Part shown: piece after piece, positions 10,411 through 21,390 of the stretch | Position numbering within the stretch: the first letter of the stretch is position 1 | Layout of the letters: each line of letters opens with the position of its first letter | Assembly: GCA_039704465.1 (NCBI GenBank) | Contig: JASFAU010000020.1 | Coordinates: 124,001-188,000, forward strand | Direction of reading: 5' to 3' | DNA length: 64,000 nt | DNA from: Plasmodiophora brassicae | Taxonomy: Eukaryota; Endomyxa; Phytomyxea; Plasmodiophorida; Plasmodiophoridae | Notes under the pieces: generated by a model | Database searches by the model: none | What the model was told of the DNA's origin: nothing | The model's input: the letters and a program-made list of their open reading frames with translations, nothing else | Translations under genes and position numbers: made by a program

Positions 10411-10955
10411 CGCGATCGGGATGTCTGCGGCGGCGGCTTGCAGTCGGCGACGACTGATGCGAGTGCGGGCCACATGCCGAGAGGCCCCGAGTCCGCGACG
10501 CGCCACAACCCCGCTGCCCTCATCAGGGAACATTCGGGCGGCAGTCATCGCTCTGTTTTGGGGAACGTAGACGAGCGACACAGGTGGCCTCCAGCGTCTG
10601 ACCTGCGCGCACTGCTGTTGCACCGAGACGGTCGATAACGCCTGCAACGAACCGTCCCGTCGTTGTCATGGTGGCGACGTAATTTCGATGACTCGATCTG
10701 CAGGCCGTTAATGCACCCCGGATTATCCCATCAGGGGCAGGGCCTGACTTGCCTGGGTGATACCTGCTTCAAACAACATAGGCAGTGTCGGTCAATGCGG
10801 CCCAAACTCGATTACCGTTGAGGGTCACGGCGCTCCATCGTGTCAGTAATCGTCCCGCATGACGACGACCGGCACGCGTGCTCGCACGCGGAACCGACCG
10901 AGCGCGCTGGCACCTGCCTGGAAATATCTTCGTGACCTCTGGGTTCGGCTGCGGT

Positions 10956-11951
10956 TTACTGTGAACATCTGTCCTGGTGGAAGCGCAGCCAGGCGGACGG
11001 GTCGTACGGGCGCTCGCCGCCGAACTCGGTGCTCAGCACGCGCTTCGGGATGAGGTCGTGCAGCGTGGACAGGTCGCCGGCGTGCACCCGGAACCGCTCC
11101 AGCAGCTTGCGCTTCATGAACGGGCGGACGATGGCGACGAGCGCGGACACGTACCACGGCGCGTTGACGACGTGGATGCCTGCGCGCGTGCATCAGCGCC
11201 CCAGCGACGTCGCAGCAATATGCTAGCCGCTCGCCTTTCATTCGCAGCGGCAGGCAGTCGCGTTGCCACGACATTTGCCGTTTGGCCTCGGCGTGGGGCG
11301 GCATGGACGACAGGGAGAACCCGGCGAGGTCCTCGACGCAGACCATGCCGCAGACCTGCGTCTCCTCGCTCTGCAGCAGCGACAGCGTCACGAGGACGGA
11401 CGCCTGCATCTGCTCCAGGAACGAGAAGCGCGTCCGGTCCAGGCGCGCGGGGAAGATCCCGATGATGACGCGCCCTGTGCCGATCACAGCCGTTACGAGA
11501 GGCGGACCGGAAACGAGGGGCGACCCATACCGTCCGGGGCGCGCTCTGGGAACACGCCCGTCATGCCCGATTCGATCACGCCCCTGCAGGACTCTGGCGT
11601 GCCGAGGAACCAGTCCTGCAGTGTCGTAAGGTGCCGAAGCGGGTGCCTGGGCACACGTTGCCGCCGTACCGGGTTCTGCTGCCGGGTCCTGGCAAAGTTC
11701 TCGAGCATCTTGAACGCGTCCGCCAGGCGGTACTTCTTGGCGCGCAGGAACGCCAGCAGGAACAGGTCGCGGTCGGCGTCGGGGAACCGGAACAGCGTGC
11801 CGGAATCGGTGTGCGACGCCATCTGCTCCCGCAGGTACGCCAGCCCCGCCTCGCGCTTCTCGGCCGTCTCGCCCAGCTCGTCCGCCGCCCGGCCCATCAG
11901 CGCCTCCGGCGACAGCACCTCGGGCGGGAACACGTCTCTTCCCCCGGGCAT
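10956..11951 (-). CDS. CRAL-TRIO (Sec14/alpha-TTP-like) lipid-binding protein
   Basis: Four exons, 11670-11951, 11531-11615, 11235-11474 and 10956-11179, about 276 aa, all phases closing. The CRAL-TRIO N-terminal helices include DRDLFLLAFLRAKKYRLADA. The lipid-binding core runs GRVIIGIFPARLDRTRFSFLEQM, LAGFSLSSMP, then RMKGIHVVNAPWYVSALVAI and FMKRKLLERFRVH. The end shows FGG as in alpha-tocopherol transfer and clavesin-type proteins. It probably shuttles a hydrophobic ligand between membranes. The third intron (11180-11234) has a GC donor (AAAG/GCGAGC) and a normal CAG acceptor; without it the frame breaks before IHVVNAPWY. Confidence 0.85.
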
Positions 11952-12094
11952 GACGGTCGAACTCGGCTGGCGTCGGGCCGGAATGACGCCTGGGTACTCC
12001 TTTCGACCGGATATCCTGCAGACGGTCACTGACGATGCCAGGACGATCGTGTCCATCACATGAGATGTTATACGTTGTATTTCTAACCATGGTT

Positions 12095-15082
12095 TCAGCC
12101 GGTTAGGGCGGGAACGAGGTCTCCGTTGCCGGCCGGCCACCCATGCGCGGGCAGGAAGTCGGCGCCGCTGAGGCCGTCGACGAAGTCCGGTTCCCAGTGG
12201 ACGGGGGGCTCGTAGACCACCGGCCGACACGGGTGCGTCGCGATCTCGAGCACGACGCCGGCCAGCACCCACGCCGACAATGCAGTGGTCGCTGCAAGCA
12301 CGACCCATTGCACGTACCAGAAGTCCTGCACGTGCCAGCGGTCGGTACTGTCGACCTTCGTCTGTGTTCCGGCGGGTGTGTTGGGGCAACCTCGTTCTTC
12401 TGGGCAACCTGGCTCTGACGGCCATGGGAGGGACTTTGGTGCCAGGGCGGCTACGGCCATGCCCCCAGCGGCAACGGCTGCGGGTGCGATCCACCGTCCG
12501 AGTGACCTTGCAGGAGCTCGTTTTCGATCTGGAACGGGCCCTTGGAACGGGGATCTCGCCGCCAACGCCAGACCGGACGCTGCAGCAGCGACGAGGACCG
12601 GCAGCGCTGTACGTCGGGCGAGCGACCAACGCCAGCCATGGCTCTGGCTCTGTCCGATCGACGGCGCTTCAGGGACGTCAGGACGTCCGGGCCCTGTTCT
12701 ACGTCCGGGAACGTGATCTAGCACCGGTTCATGAGCGGCCTTGCGAGGATTTGTTGCCCTGTGGACGAGTGCAGGGCAGACGCGTTGTGTGAGGTTCGAC
12801 GACGGGATCATCGACGGCATCGCCAGAACGCGTTTGGCAGACCAGAGACAGCCAGGAGACGGGTACTGCTCGAGGACCGTCAACCACTGCTGACGGCGGG
12901 AGTGGCTTTGACGCCCTGACGTTGACCTAGCGCGCCACCTTCGCACACCTCGGCGAACGTATACGGTTTGCCGGGCCATGCTCAATATCGTTGCCTGCGT
13001 CGCCTGGTGTCAGACACCGAAGGCAGCAGAGTTGGCGCCAGGGACGTGTTACCTGGAGCCTGCTAATGGAATCGTCGACGTCGACCCAGTCGGCCGACGT
13101 CGAGTTGATCATCGAGAGGAGGACGCCCTTGGCGAACGCCAACGGCTCCGACGGCAGCAGCAGGTGCAAATGGTGGGTGCGGATGCCTTCGCTGATCCTG
13201 TCCAGCTGAATGACCAGCGCCCGCGCAAGGTGGCTCGGCAGACGGGTGCCAGGCGGCACGGCGTACTGCACGTCTGTGAAGTTCATGGCCATGACGGAGA
13301 ACAGGAGCGGCGTGGCGGCCGTAAGCGCCTGCGCGCGCGGCTGGTCGTCGCCCTCCGTCGCCGTTTCCGTCGCGTTCAGCGCCTTGACGATCGCAGCCCT
13401 GAACATGGCCACGATTTCGGGACGAACCTGGAACCCGGTCCGGGCGACCAGGACGGCCGCCGAGTACAGGTAGGGCATGTGCCACCAGAAATCACCGTCG
13501 TCCATGATGGCCCACTCGATGAGCGTCACGAGGTGGTCGACCTTGCCGCGCGGAAGCGCCAGCGTCAGGATGTCGCCGAGCCAGACCCGCAGGTCGGCCG
13601 TGCTGACGTCGACGATGTCCAGGGGGCCGATCAGAGGCAGCACCGTCTGCATGTACCGGATCCATGCCTTCGTCGACCATAGGACTTCGTTGCCGAACAG
13701 ACCGTTCCGGGTGGTGGCCCTCAGACGGAACTCGTTCTGGACCAAGGGCGTCCCGCCCAGGTGCCGTCGCAGGCTCTGACAGAGCGCCGACTCGGCGGCG
13801 AGCAGGTCGGTCGCGAGCCGGCCGTCAGTGACCGCATCCAGCTTCAACATGGTGCGGTTGTCGAATTGTGTGACGCCGAACGCTCGGCCAACGAGGACCT
13901 CCACCAGCGGGATCTCAGCCAGCCGGTCATCCGGCACACGCCTCAGGAAAGTGGTAAACCGGTCTAGGCGCCGTTTGGGGTATAGCCTCTGAGCAGACAG
14001 CATGCATCGAATGACGACAAACGGGTCCGATGTCGAGTTCGATGACGCCGCGATGCGAGACAAACGACCGACGATGGCGTCCGGGACGGGCCGGCCCGCT
14101 CGACGAAGGGTGGTCAGGAAATCGGCCAGCTCCAGGGGCGCGATCTCGTCCAGGTGGAACGGGACAATGCCGGACACGTATTTGACGACAGCGTCCTGGG
14201 CGACGGATTGGTGTACCGCCCAGCGCGCGATGAACCGGTTCGGCCATGATGGGCATCGGGGCGACGTTGCGGAGGCGGCGGCCTTGCAGGCGGCGAACGA
14301 TTCCAGCGCCTGCAACCGTTCCCAAGCGGGGTACCATCGGGCGAAACAAGTCATCGCCCCAACCGCCGTAACGATGGTCCTCCGATACAGTTGGTCCTGC
14401 CCAGGTAAAGCCATGCAGCCGAACACGAACGCCTCGAACAGTTCGACGAGCAAGCCGAGGTAGTGATCTTCCAGGAAATACGTCCTCCATTCTTCGTTGA
14501 GGGTGCGGAAGCTCTCGAAGATGCGCACAATGACGTCGGGCGCAAGCTCATCGAACACGTCATACAGTAAACGGTTACGGATGCCCCACAGGACCGACTC
14601 GACGAGGCGTCCGTCAGCGCCACCCATGGTCAAGTTTAGACTCTTCAAGATGGAAACGAGCTGCTCAGCGCTCACGTTGGCGTCAGGATTGTCGATGGTT
14701 TCCACGAGTGCATCGACCGACGGAATACTGTAGACGCCCCGGGTTACGGCACCAGGCTACGAGCAGGCCAGATCGGTGTCAGTTCCCATCAGGTCGACGA
14801 CTGTCCACTTGTAGACGCGCTCACCTTGACCAGTCGAACGCGTTCCGCCACGGGCGAGCTATCCAACTGGAAGACGCCGAACCCCAAGACGGCGCGCACT
14901 CGACACGGGATCAGGTCCCCGTTCTTCTCGGCCAGGCAGGCGTCGCCCTTCATCCAGCGGTCGGGCCGTCGACGAACGTCGCGTGACGTCATCAGGTCAC
15001 CCCGCGACGACCAGCGGAACGCCGGGCCGGCACAGGCGACCCCAGCGATGACGTGGGCGATCACCATCAGCGCTAGCTGCAT
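12095..15082 (-). CDS. Large orphan with signal peptide, helical body and C-terminal membrane segments
   Basis: Exons 14825-15082, 13053-14756 and 12095-13003 close phase through introns of 68 and 49 nt, about 956 aa. The large middle exon has no ATG at its 5' end, so it needs exon 1, which supplies a clean signal peptide (MQLALMVIAHVIAGVACAG). The body is a long alpha-helical array rich in Leu and Ala (for example LAEIPLVEVLVGRAFGVTQF) with an ARM/HEAT feel but no consensus repeat. Exon 3 has hydrophobic stretches (VQWVVLAATTALSAWVLAGV and an Ala/Val-rich one) that suggest membrane anchoring. The start of exon 3 is Arg-rich and low quality, so one more intron may be missing there. No family recognised. 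Confidence 0.55.
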
Positions 15083-15099
15083 CGGGATTACGCGCCGAT

Positions 15100-15555
15100 G
15101 CGATTAGGTATCGTGTCTCCTACAATGGGCGTGCGCCGTGCCGCGCAATCCGCCAATCTCCGCAACAGTCCCGCAAAAGTCCGGTCGGCGATGGTCGCGC
15201 GGGGGCACGCCCATCCTGCGCGGTTTGCCCGACCGGACGACGATCCAAACCTGATCCGTGTCGACCGCGCGTAGACGCTGGAATGGAAGCGGCGCATCGT
15301 TTGCCAGGGTCCATGTTGGCGGCATTGGAGATCAGTGACACCGTGGGACAGACGGAAATGATCAGGTGGTGACCCGTTCACGGTCTGTTTACCAATGAGC
15401 AGATGGATTGGCCGACAGCCGCAACACGCAGACGATTCTTCCCAGGGCGTCGGGGGAAGAACATGCAAATGCACATAGAAATGTGGTTATATATTCTCGC
15501 ATTGTGTTCGACCTGGGCGCGCTCGTTCGGCATTACGACCCGGTGGGCTGGTGTC
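15100..15555. other. Intergenic, nothing recognised
   Basis: Reading both strands gives only short frames without start codons or known motifs. It separates the large orphan from the PRL phosphatase and probably holds the promoter of the former and the 3' end of the latter. Confidence 0.5.
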
Positions 15556-15560
15556 GATCA

Positions 15561-16073
15561 TCATTGGATAACGCAGAAGCAGGACTGGCCGCGTCTGCGT
15601 CGGTACTGGGACAGGAACGTGACCTGGCGGGAGTTAATGGCGCCGCGTCGTTTCTGCCGGATGAACTCGATGGCATCGTACGGGTCCATGCCCTTCTCGA
15701 TCAGCGCAATGGCGACGAGGACCGGGGCGCGCCCCAGGCCCGCCACACAGTGGACGGCGATGGTCTTCCCGGGCGACTCGAACGTCTTCTGGACCAGGTC
15801 CAGCCACTGGTCGACGACCTCGTTCGGCGGCGGGTCCCCATCGGGAAATGGTAGTTCCAGAACGTCGATGCCGTTCTGCTTCAGCGGCACCGACGAGTAC
15901 GTAGGTTCGCAGGCGCGCACAACGACGCCGACCTCGAACTTCTTGAGCTGTTCGACGTAGGCGGCGAGGTTCGTGTCCGTGGGCGCATCCATGATCAGGA
16001 ATCGGTAGTTGTGGTGCTCGATCAGCGACGGGCGATTACCAGCACTGCCCGGGGCAGCGGCAGCGTTCGACAT
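15561..16073 (-). CDS. PTP4A: PRL-type (PTP4A) prenylated protein tyrosine phosphatase
   Basis: Single exon, 170 aa, ATG at 16073, the usual length for the PRL family. The active site is HCVAGLGRAP (Cys nucleophile, Arg phosphate-binding) with the PRL-typical Ala instead of Ser/Thr after the Arg. WPD-loop equivalent: ELPFPDGDPPP. C-terminal landmarks are AIEFIRQKRRGAINSRQ and the terminal CaaX box CVIQ, predicted to be farnesylated, preceded by a basic RRRR patch that favours membrane binding. PRL proteins act at plasma and endosomal membranes and regulate CNNM magnesium transporters in animals; the partner here is unknown. Confidence 0.93.
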   Translation of the reverse strand: MSNAAAAPGSAGNRPSLIEHHNYRFLIMDAPTDTNLAAYVEQLKKFEVGVVVRACEPTYSSVPLKQNGIDVLELPFPDGDPPPNEVVDQWLDLVQKTFESPGKTIAVHCVAGLGRAPVLVAIALIEKGMDPYDAIEFIRQKRRGAINSRQVTFLSQYRRRRGQSCFCVIQ

Positions 16074-16079
16074 TGCGCA

Positions 16080-17084
16080 TCACCCTTACACGTGCCGCTC
16101 GTCCAGTCGTCGTCGTCGTCGTGAACCGCCCGATCGCACAATCATACAGGGTGTCCGAGGCGTCTCGCGCGCTGCTGCTGATTTGATCAAACGGTTGGCG
16201 CCCGCTCGGTACGGTCCGACGACCCACGTCCCCAGCCCGACACGAATCAATTCGCCAAATGACCGACGACCGCCGTTCCAAATCCGTCGCGACGGCCAGC
16301 CCTGCCCCAAAAAGAACAGACAACAACGACGACGCAGACGGCCGACGCTTTTTGCGGAGGCCCCGCGGCCGCGCCCGCGACGGACGCTCCGCACGGAATC
16401 CCCGACTCCGCCACGCACTCCGCGGAGCGACCGGTCCGGACCGCGGGGGCGCTGCGCTTTGTTGACGCAGGGATCCGCTGTACGCGATGTTGTGGGGTAG
16501 CGTCGCGCGCCACTCGTGGGCAGACGGTCACAATCGGCTGGAGTCGTGTGGATCATTCGAGAACGGGGCGGTACCGAAGCTCGAGAAGCTTGGTCCGATC
16601 GGATATCACACGTCTGCGGACATCGGCTACAATCATGCAGTGCACGGAAGTCAATGCCGGCGCGCCCGTTGAAACGGGACCGTTCGCCAGATGCCGGAGC
16701 CCCCAGAGATTCAACTCGGGCCATTTGCCACCGAAACTGAATTGGGGATAGTACCCTGGAATCCCTGGCCTTTGGGAAGGCTAGTTTGCGATCGACCAGC
16801 TGGATGCTACATGAGGGTGGTGTGACATGCGCGCGGCCCAAACTGGACGGATAGCTCTTGCAGTACTGCAGATCGTACGCAGGATTGAGCGGTGCTTGTT
16901 AGGCTATTCTGCAACGATCCAATAGACTTCAGATAACGTAACTGATAATACATCCGGGCCGTTTGGCATTTGGTAAATAGAAAGGTGCAAGAGCAGAGCA
17001 AGATCCGTGACACGACGTCTACTGGACAAACAAAATTTGCACGAGGGTGACGAACGTCTTCCTCCGATCTTGATCGCGCGGGGA
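16080..17084. other. Intergenic, nothing recognised
   Basis: About 1 kb with no supported gene. Several frames are open but lack motifs and start codons. Confidence 0.5.
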
Positions 17085-17545
17085 TGTTATGACAGCGTCG
17101 TGACAACCGTGTCGCGTCCTAACTCGGGAGCGTAGCGCTGATAGAAGAGTCGGGAGAATGGCATATGGAACTGAAGCGCGAGCGATCGAAGCGTATTGGA
17201 TCCGTTTCGGCAGCGTGCTCGGCGTGAGGTGACGCGTGGAAGTAAAGACCACACCGAGCGGACGCGAACACGTTGGCCCACATTGCGTGATGAGGCCCAT
17301 AAGCGGAGTCCGCCAGACCGGTGCTATATAGTGCCAAAGCGACAACGCCAAGAAGCCATCTTTGCTTTGCGTAACGGAATTTGCAAGTCGCCTTTTACTA
17401 CCTGCAACCGTTGCGCAGAGCGCTTTAAGATTTTTAGCATTCACTTTTTGGAACCGTTGTCACATGACAACTCACCAGCCGCAATCAAAACGAACAGCAC
17501 ATTTTCGCGTGCACCTCCGTCGCCACCTCCCCGTCTGGTCTAACA
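17085..17545 (-). repeat. Probable 3' LTR of the chromovirus
   Basis: A 461-bp block begins TGTTA and ends TAACA on the plus strand, the inverted termini expected of an LTR. It lies just beyond the chromovirus stop codon once the piggyBac insert is removed. In the element's orientation a purine-rich CCGGGGGGATCC lies about 40 bp before it, and a TATA box (CTATATAG near 17325) sits inside where U3 should be. I found no second LTR copy in the window, so this rests on position and termini. Confidence 0.5.
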
Positions 17546-17597
17546 TGAATGGACTAGTAATAATTCTTGAAGCTGGATCCCCCCGGTAGTAGCTCCT

Positions 17598-19383
17598 TTA
17601 ACCCTTTACCGTTTTTGCGACACAATTGCGTCGCAAATTCGGGATTTCGATTTTCTGACATTCATTGCGCAGACTGGTGAGGTTATTCGCATCTGAAAAT
17701 TTTACTGGGCGACCCGACCATGCATTTCTCCAAATAAACGAAATTATAACTTCCTATCAAAATTCCATGAAAAGTTATCGGACATTGAAAGTTAGTCACG
17801 ATCGTGTCTAGGACTGGTCAAAAGCAGTCCCGCCAAATTCTGAGCGTACTGTAGGTCAAAGCACAATGGCCGGCGCAGCAGATGTCGGAGGGGATGCTGG
17901 CATACCCAGACGACAGTACAAGTGCTCGTATTGCAAGGCGCTCGGTCACAATCGCATGACATGTTCGTCGCGGAAGGGGTCAGGCGGAGGTCCTGCGGGA
18001 GATCCATCTCTGGCAGGCAGTGGCAGCGCACCAGCAGCTCCAGCTCCTAACCGTACACCTCTAGGAGGTAATAGGCAATGTTCAAGTCGCGACAGATTTG
18101 CTCACTGGTCCTTGATGTCGCAGATAACGCCCAAGATGTCGGTGAGGGTCATGCTGACGACGACATCGGAGTGGACCAAGTCGATAGAGGCGAAGTGCTT
18201 CACGTCTTTGCGCCAGAAACCGACTCTGACGGCTCAGAATCCAATCCAGATCCGTACGAGGCCCAGCCAGTCGAGGTTGACGCTTCCGATGATGACGGCG
18301 CCGATGATAACGATGGATCTGGCGTTGTTCAATTGGACGGTCATGGGCATCGTATTCGCGTACACGTTGGTCTCTGCGATACTGGCGCTAGCTGGCGACC
18401 TTGTAGATGAACGTATACGGGTGGAATATCGAACATCCAGAGAGTATCTAGGACGGAACGTTCCTGCTAGATATTCCAGAGTTTCTGAGCCGTGCCAGTA
18501 CGTACGGGTCCGCCCCGCACGAAGTTCGAAGGCGTGGACACACTAAGTGAGCACGACGCCGTCCACTTGATCTTTGGGCAGTTCCTGGATACGTCCATGC
18601 TGAATACGATTGTACGTTGTACGAACATCTATGCTGCACAGGTCAAGTACGTATATACCGCGATTGGCGACCGTTGACTACTGCAGGGACTGAGAGAGTG
18701 GCTCGCTGTTGTCCTGTGCATGGGTTTGACCTAAATAACAGGAACGTAATATGCACTCTAATGAGCGGACTGATCTTGAACGGCGACATTGTTGAGGTTT
18801 CGTTCGTTATCACCCTTTGCGGCGTGTCTATCGCGTCAACCACAGCGGAACTCGGCCGATATGAACGCGACTTCGCCTCCGTCACCTCGGCTCGGGCATC
18901 GGCATCGGATAATTCGTGAGCTTTGGCGACCACTTTCCGCTTGGCATAGCGTATGCACTTGTCGCACGCGAGAAACCCGGAGCTAACGCCTTTCCTAGCC
19001 GGTCTCGTCGAGGAACCCCGTGGGTGCTCGGAACTCGCCAACCGTGTGTGATCCAGGAATCCGGACGGCCTTGACGCGGCATACCGCCGCGCTCTCATGA
19101 TCTGTGGCACCAGCTCCCGTTAAAGCTGTTCCATTTGGACAGCTACATATAAAGTTATGGCTTGCCCAAATTAGCGACGCGATCGTGTCGAAGCGACTTT
19201 CCGCATAATCTAACTTTTGTTATAATTGTCGTCTGGATGGGCTGAAACCATCTGTATGCTCCTCGCGTCGTGTTCTATTCGAATCTGTTGGTCGGACGTT
19301 TCTACATGCGATATTCAAAAAGTTATTGCAGTTTCTATATGCGACACGATTGCGTCGAAAACTCCGAAGCCATAAAGGGTTAA
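17598..19383 (+). mobile_element. piggyBac-type DNA transposon flanked by TTAA
   Basis: Both ends read TTAACCCTTTA inward, matching the piggyBac hallmark (TTAA target duplication, termini starting CCC). Just inside each end is a subterminal motif of the form GCGACRCAATTGCGTCGM, in opposite orientation at the two ends. The element is about 1.79 kb and AT-richer than the flanks. It carries transposase remnants but not a full DDE domain, so it is non-autonomous. It is inserted immediately after the stop codon of the minus-strand chromovirus. Confidence 0.8.
17866..18677 (+). pseudogene. piggyBac transposase N-terminal remnant
   Basis: The first ORF (17866-18546) starts MAGAADVGGDAG and has a zinc-knuckle motif CSYCKALGHNRMTC. 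An overlapping frame gives an acidic Asp/Glu stretch. A third frame (18492-18677) gives TLSEHDAVHLIFGQFLDTSM followed by IVRCTNIYAAQ, the typical start of the piggyBac catalytic domain (F..ff...iv.TN.Ya). The reading switches frame twice and stops before any catalytic Asp. The zinc motif at the N-terminus rather than C-terminus is unusual for this family. Confidence 0.6.
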
Positions 19384-20530
19384 TCGTGGAATTCTGTGAT
19401 TGTTTGATCCCTCCCTCCCTCCCGTGCCGCGAAGCGTTCCCCGGCCGGTTCCCATGTCCTCTCTGACGGCGGGTAGCCCTCCCAGTCGATCAAACACTGA
19501 ATGCGCCCCCGTCTGTACCTTGAGTCCAGGACGTTCTTGTCCAGGTAGAGGTGTTCCGCCTCCCCGGCGACCATGATGGGATCCGGTGGCGGCTGGTGGC
19601 GTCCGGGTATGGCACTGGCGACGTACGGTTTTAGAAGGGACGCATGGAACACATTATGGATCCGACAGGTTGGCGGCAGCTCGAGCTCGTACGCAACGGC
19701 GTTGATGACTCTCGCGACCGGGTATGGACGTCCTAACATGCGGACGTCGAGTTTGTCACAGGGTCGTCCCGTTCGTAAGGCCCCCTTTCGTAGCATATGT
19801 CCAGATCGCCGGGCTTGTAGGACGTACGGGAGCGGGCTGCGATGGGCATCGGCGAATCGCTTCATCGCGTGGACCGCGTGAGACAGGTTCCAGACTTCAG
19901 CACTGTGCGCAGCGGGTACGGGTTCGACGATGCAGAGGTTCGCGGTCGTAGGTCGTGAAACGCCGGGTGGTACCCGTAATTGGCGAAGAACGCGGACATC
20001 CCCGTCGATGAATGACAGGCGTCATTGTACGCGAACTCGGCGATGGGCAACCAAGAGGCCCAATCATCGCGCTGGAAGTTGACGTAGTTTCGCAGGTCTG
20101 CTCGAGGATCTGGTTGACTCGTCCTGTTTTGGCCATCGGATTCTGGGTGACGCGCCGTTGCTTCCAAGATTTGGATATCAATATGAACTGGGGTCCCCTG
20201 TCGGAGACGACGTCTGTCGGCAGACCGTGCAAACGGAAGACTCTGCAAAGGAATAGGTCCGCCAGCTGGGACACCGTCGTCGACTCGTTACATGGGATGA
20301 AGTGCGCCATCTTAGAATAACGATCGACAAGCACCAGAATCGAGTAGAACCCGTTGGATCGTGGAAGTTTGACGATAAAGTCCATCGAAACGGACGACCT
20401 GAGTCCTGTCGGGAGTGGTAGCAGAGTAAGCAGGCCAGCAGGTTTGTGACGCGGCGTCTTACATCGCCGGTAGATGTCGCAGGACGTCGCAACATAGTCC
20501 CTGGGCTGATGCATCGGGCCGTTTGTTGAT
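19384..20530 (-). pseudogene. Ty3/gypsy chromovirus integrase and chromodomain, truncated
   Basis: Reading from 20530 down: integrase zinc-binding remnant (ATSCDIYRRCK), catalytic core DFIVKLPRSNGFYSILVLVD, LFLCRVFRLHGLPTDVVSDR, then WLPIAEFAYNDACHSSTGMS, the GPF/GPY-type region RVINAVAYELELPP...HNVFHASLLKPY, and a C-terminal chromodomain (VLDSRYRRGRIQCLIDWEGY, then ERTWEP). The chromodomain marks it as a chromovirus, whose integrase is guided to marked chromatin. Several frameshifts interrupt the core, and protease, RT and RNase H are missing. The stop TAA overlaps the TTAA where the piggyBac element is inserted. Confidence 0.88.
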
Positions 20531-21390
20531 CCAAATATTGCCAAATCCCATCGGCGGAATTTTCCTCGCCTAGATGCATGTAATGTATCATTGTGGGATT
20601 GTGGTATACGATGCATTCAAGTCCTCTCGTCAAGTGGTTCGTTGCACGTTTGCTTCGATGGTAATGGCAACCGCTCTATGTCTAACGGCAGATCTGATAT
20701 ATCGAATAGGTGATGGTCTACGTCGAATTTTGTACCGTTACGCATACATGCCAGAGCGGGAAACTCGACTCTTGCAACAGATGCCACGTCAGACGCAGAA
20801 GAGTTCGTTCGTGCGGCGCTTCGAAATGTCCAGGGTTGTTTCCATATGCCAGTGCAGCGAGCGAAGCTCTTAGAGCGTCCGGAGATCAGCGGGGCGCTCA
20901 TCTGACTCATACCCTCGTCCCTTTGTAGAAACGCGGCATACTTCTCGGAGCCCTAGCAACACATATGTCAGATGCACGTCTTCGGGATATTTTAATACTT
21001 ACGGAATGTTGAACATCTGCACTGGCATATAGAAACAACCCTGGATACTTCGAAGCGCCACATGAACGAACTCTTCTGCGTCTGACGTGACATCTGTTGC
21101 AGGAATCGAGTTTCCCGCTCTGGCATGTATGCGTAACGGTACAAAATTCGACGTAGTCCATCACCTATTCGATACATCAGATATGCCGTTAGACATAGAG
21201 CGGTTGCCATTACCATCGAAGCAAACGTGCAACGAACCACTTGACGAGAGGACTTGAATGCATCGTATACTACAAACCCATAATGATACATTATGTTCAG
21301 CTCAAATGCATCTAGGCGAAGAAAATTCCGTCGATGGGCTTTGGCAATATTTGGGACCAAGAAGACCGGTTGCATCAGCCCAACGTTGCA
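20505..21390. repeat. Inverted repeat built from transposase sequence (arms 20505-20870 and 20995-21390)
   Basis: Arms of about 370-390 bp share long runs in opposite orientation, for example AAGTGGTTCGTTGCACGTTT and GATGGTCTACGTCGAATTTT, with scattered mismatches. Both encode VVYDAFKSSRQVVRCTFASM on opposite strands. The spacer is about 120 bp. Confidence 0.88.

Larger units (their letters stand above)
9140..10700. repeat. Large imperfect inverted repeat carrying a small orphan gene in each arm
   Basis: The plus-strand arm (about 9140-9940) and minus-strand arm (about 9945-10690) align over their length with almost no spacer. Outer ends share ATCGAAATTACGTCGCCACC in opposite orientation (near 9153 and near 10680). 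Inner parts share the coding motif SVSRAxS. The arms are clearly diverged, so this is not recent. Confidence 0.8.

Noticed and set aside
15403..15960. Plus-strand ORFs opposite the PRL phosphatase
   Set aside because: They are complementary-strand shadows of a clearly conserved gene.
16086..16841. 251-aa minus-strand open frame
   Set aside because: No ATG-led start with domain support, Arg/Ser-rich composition and no motif; probably a chance frame in GC-rich DNA.
18643..19110. Minus-strand ORF within the piggyBac element
   Set aside because: No motif, and its orientation opposes the recognisable transposase remnants.
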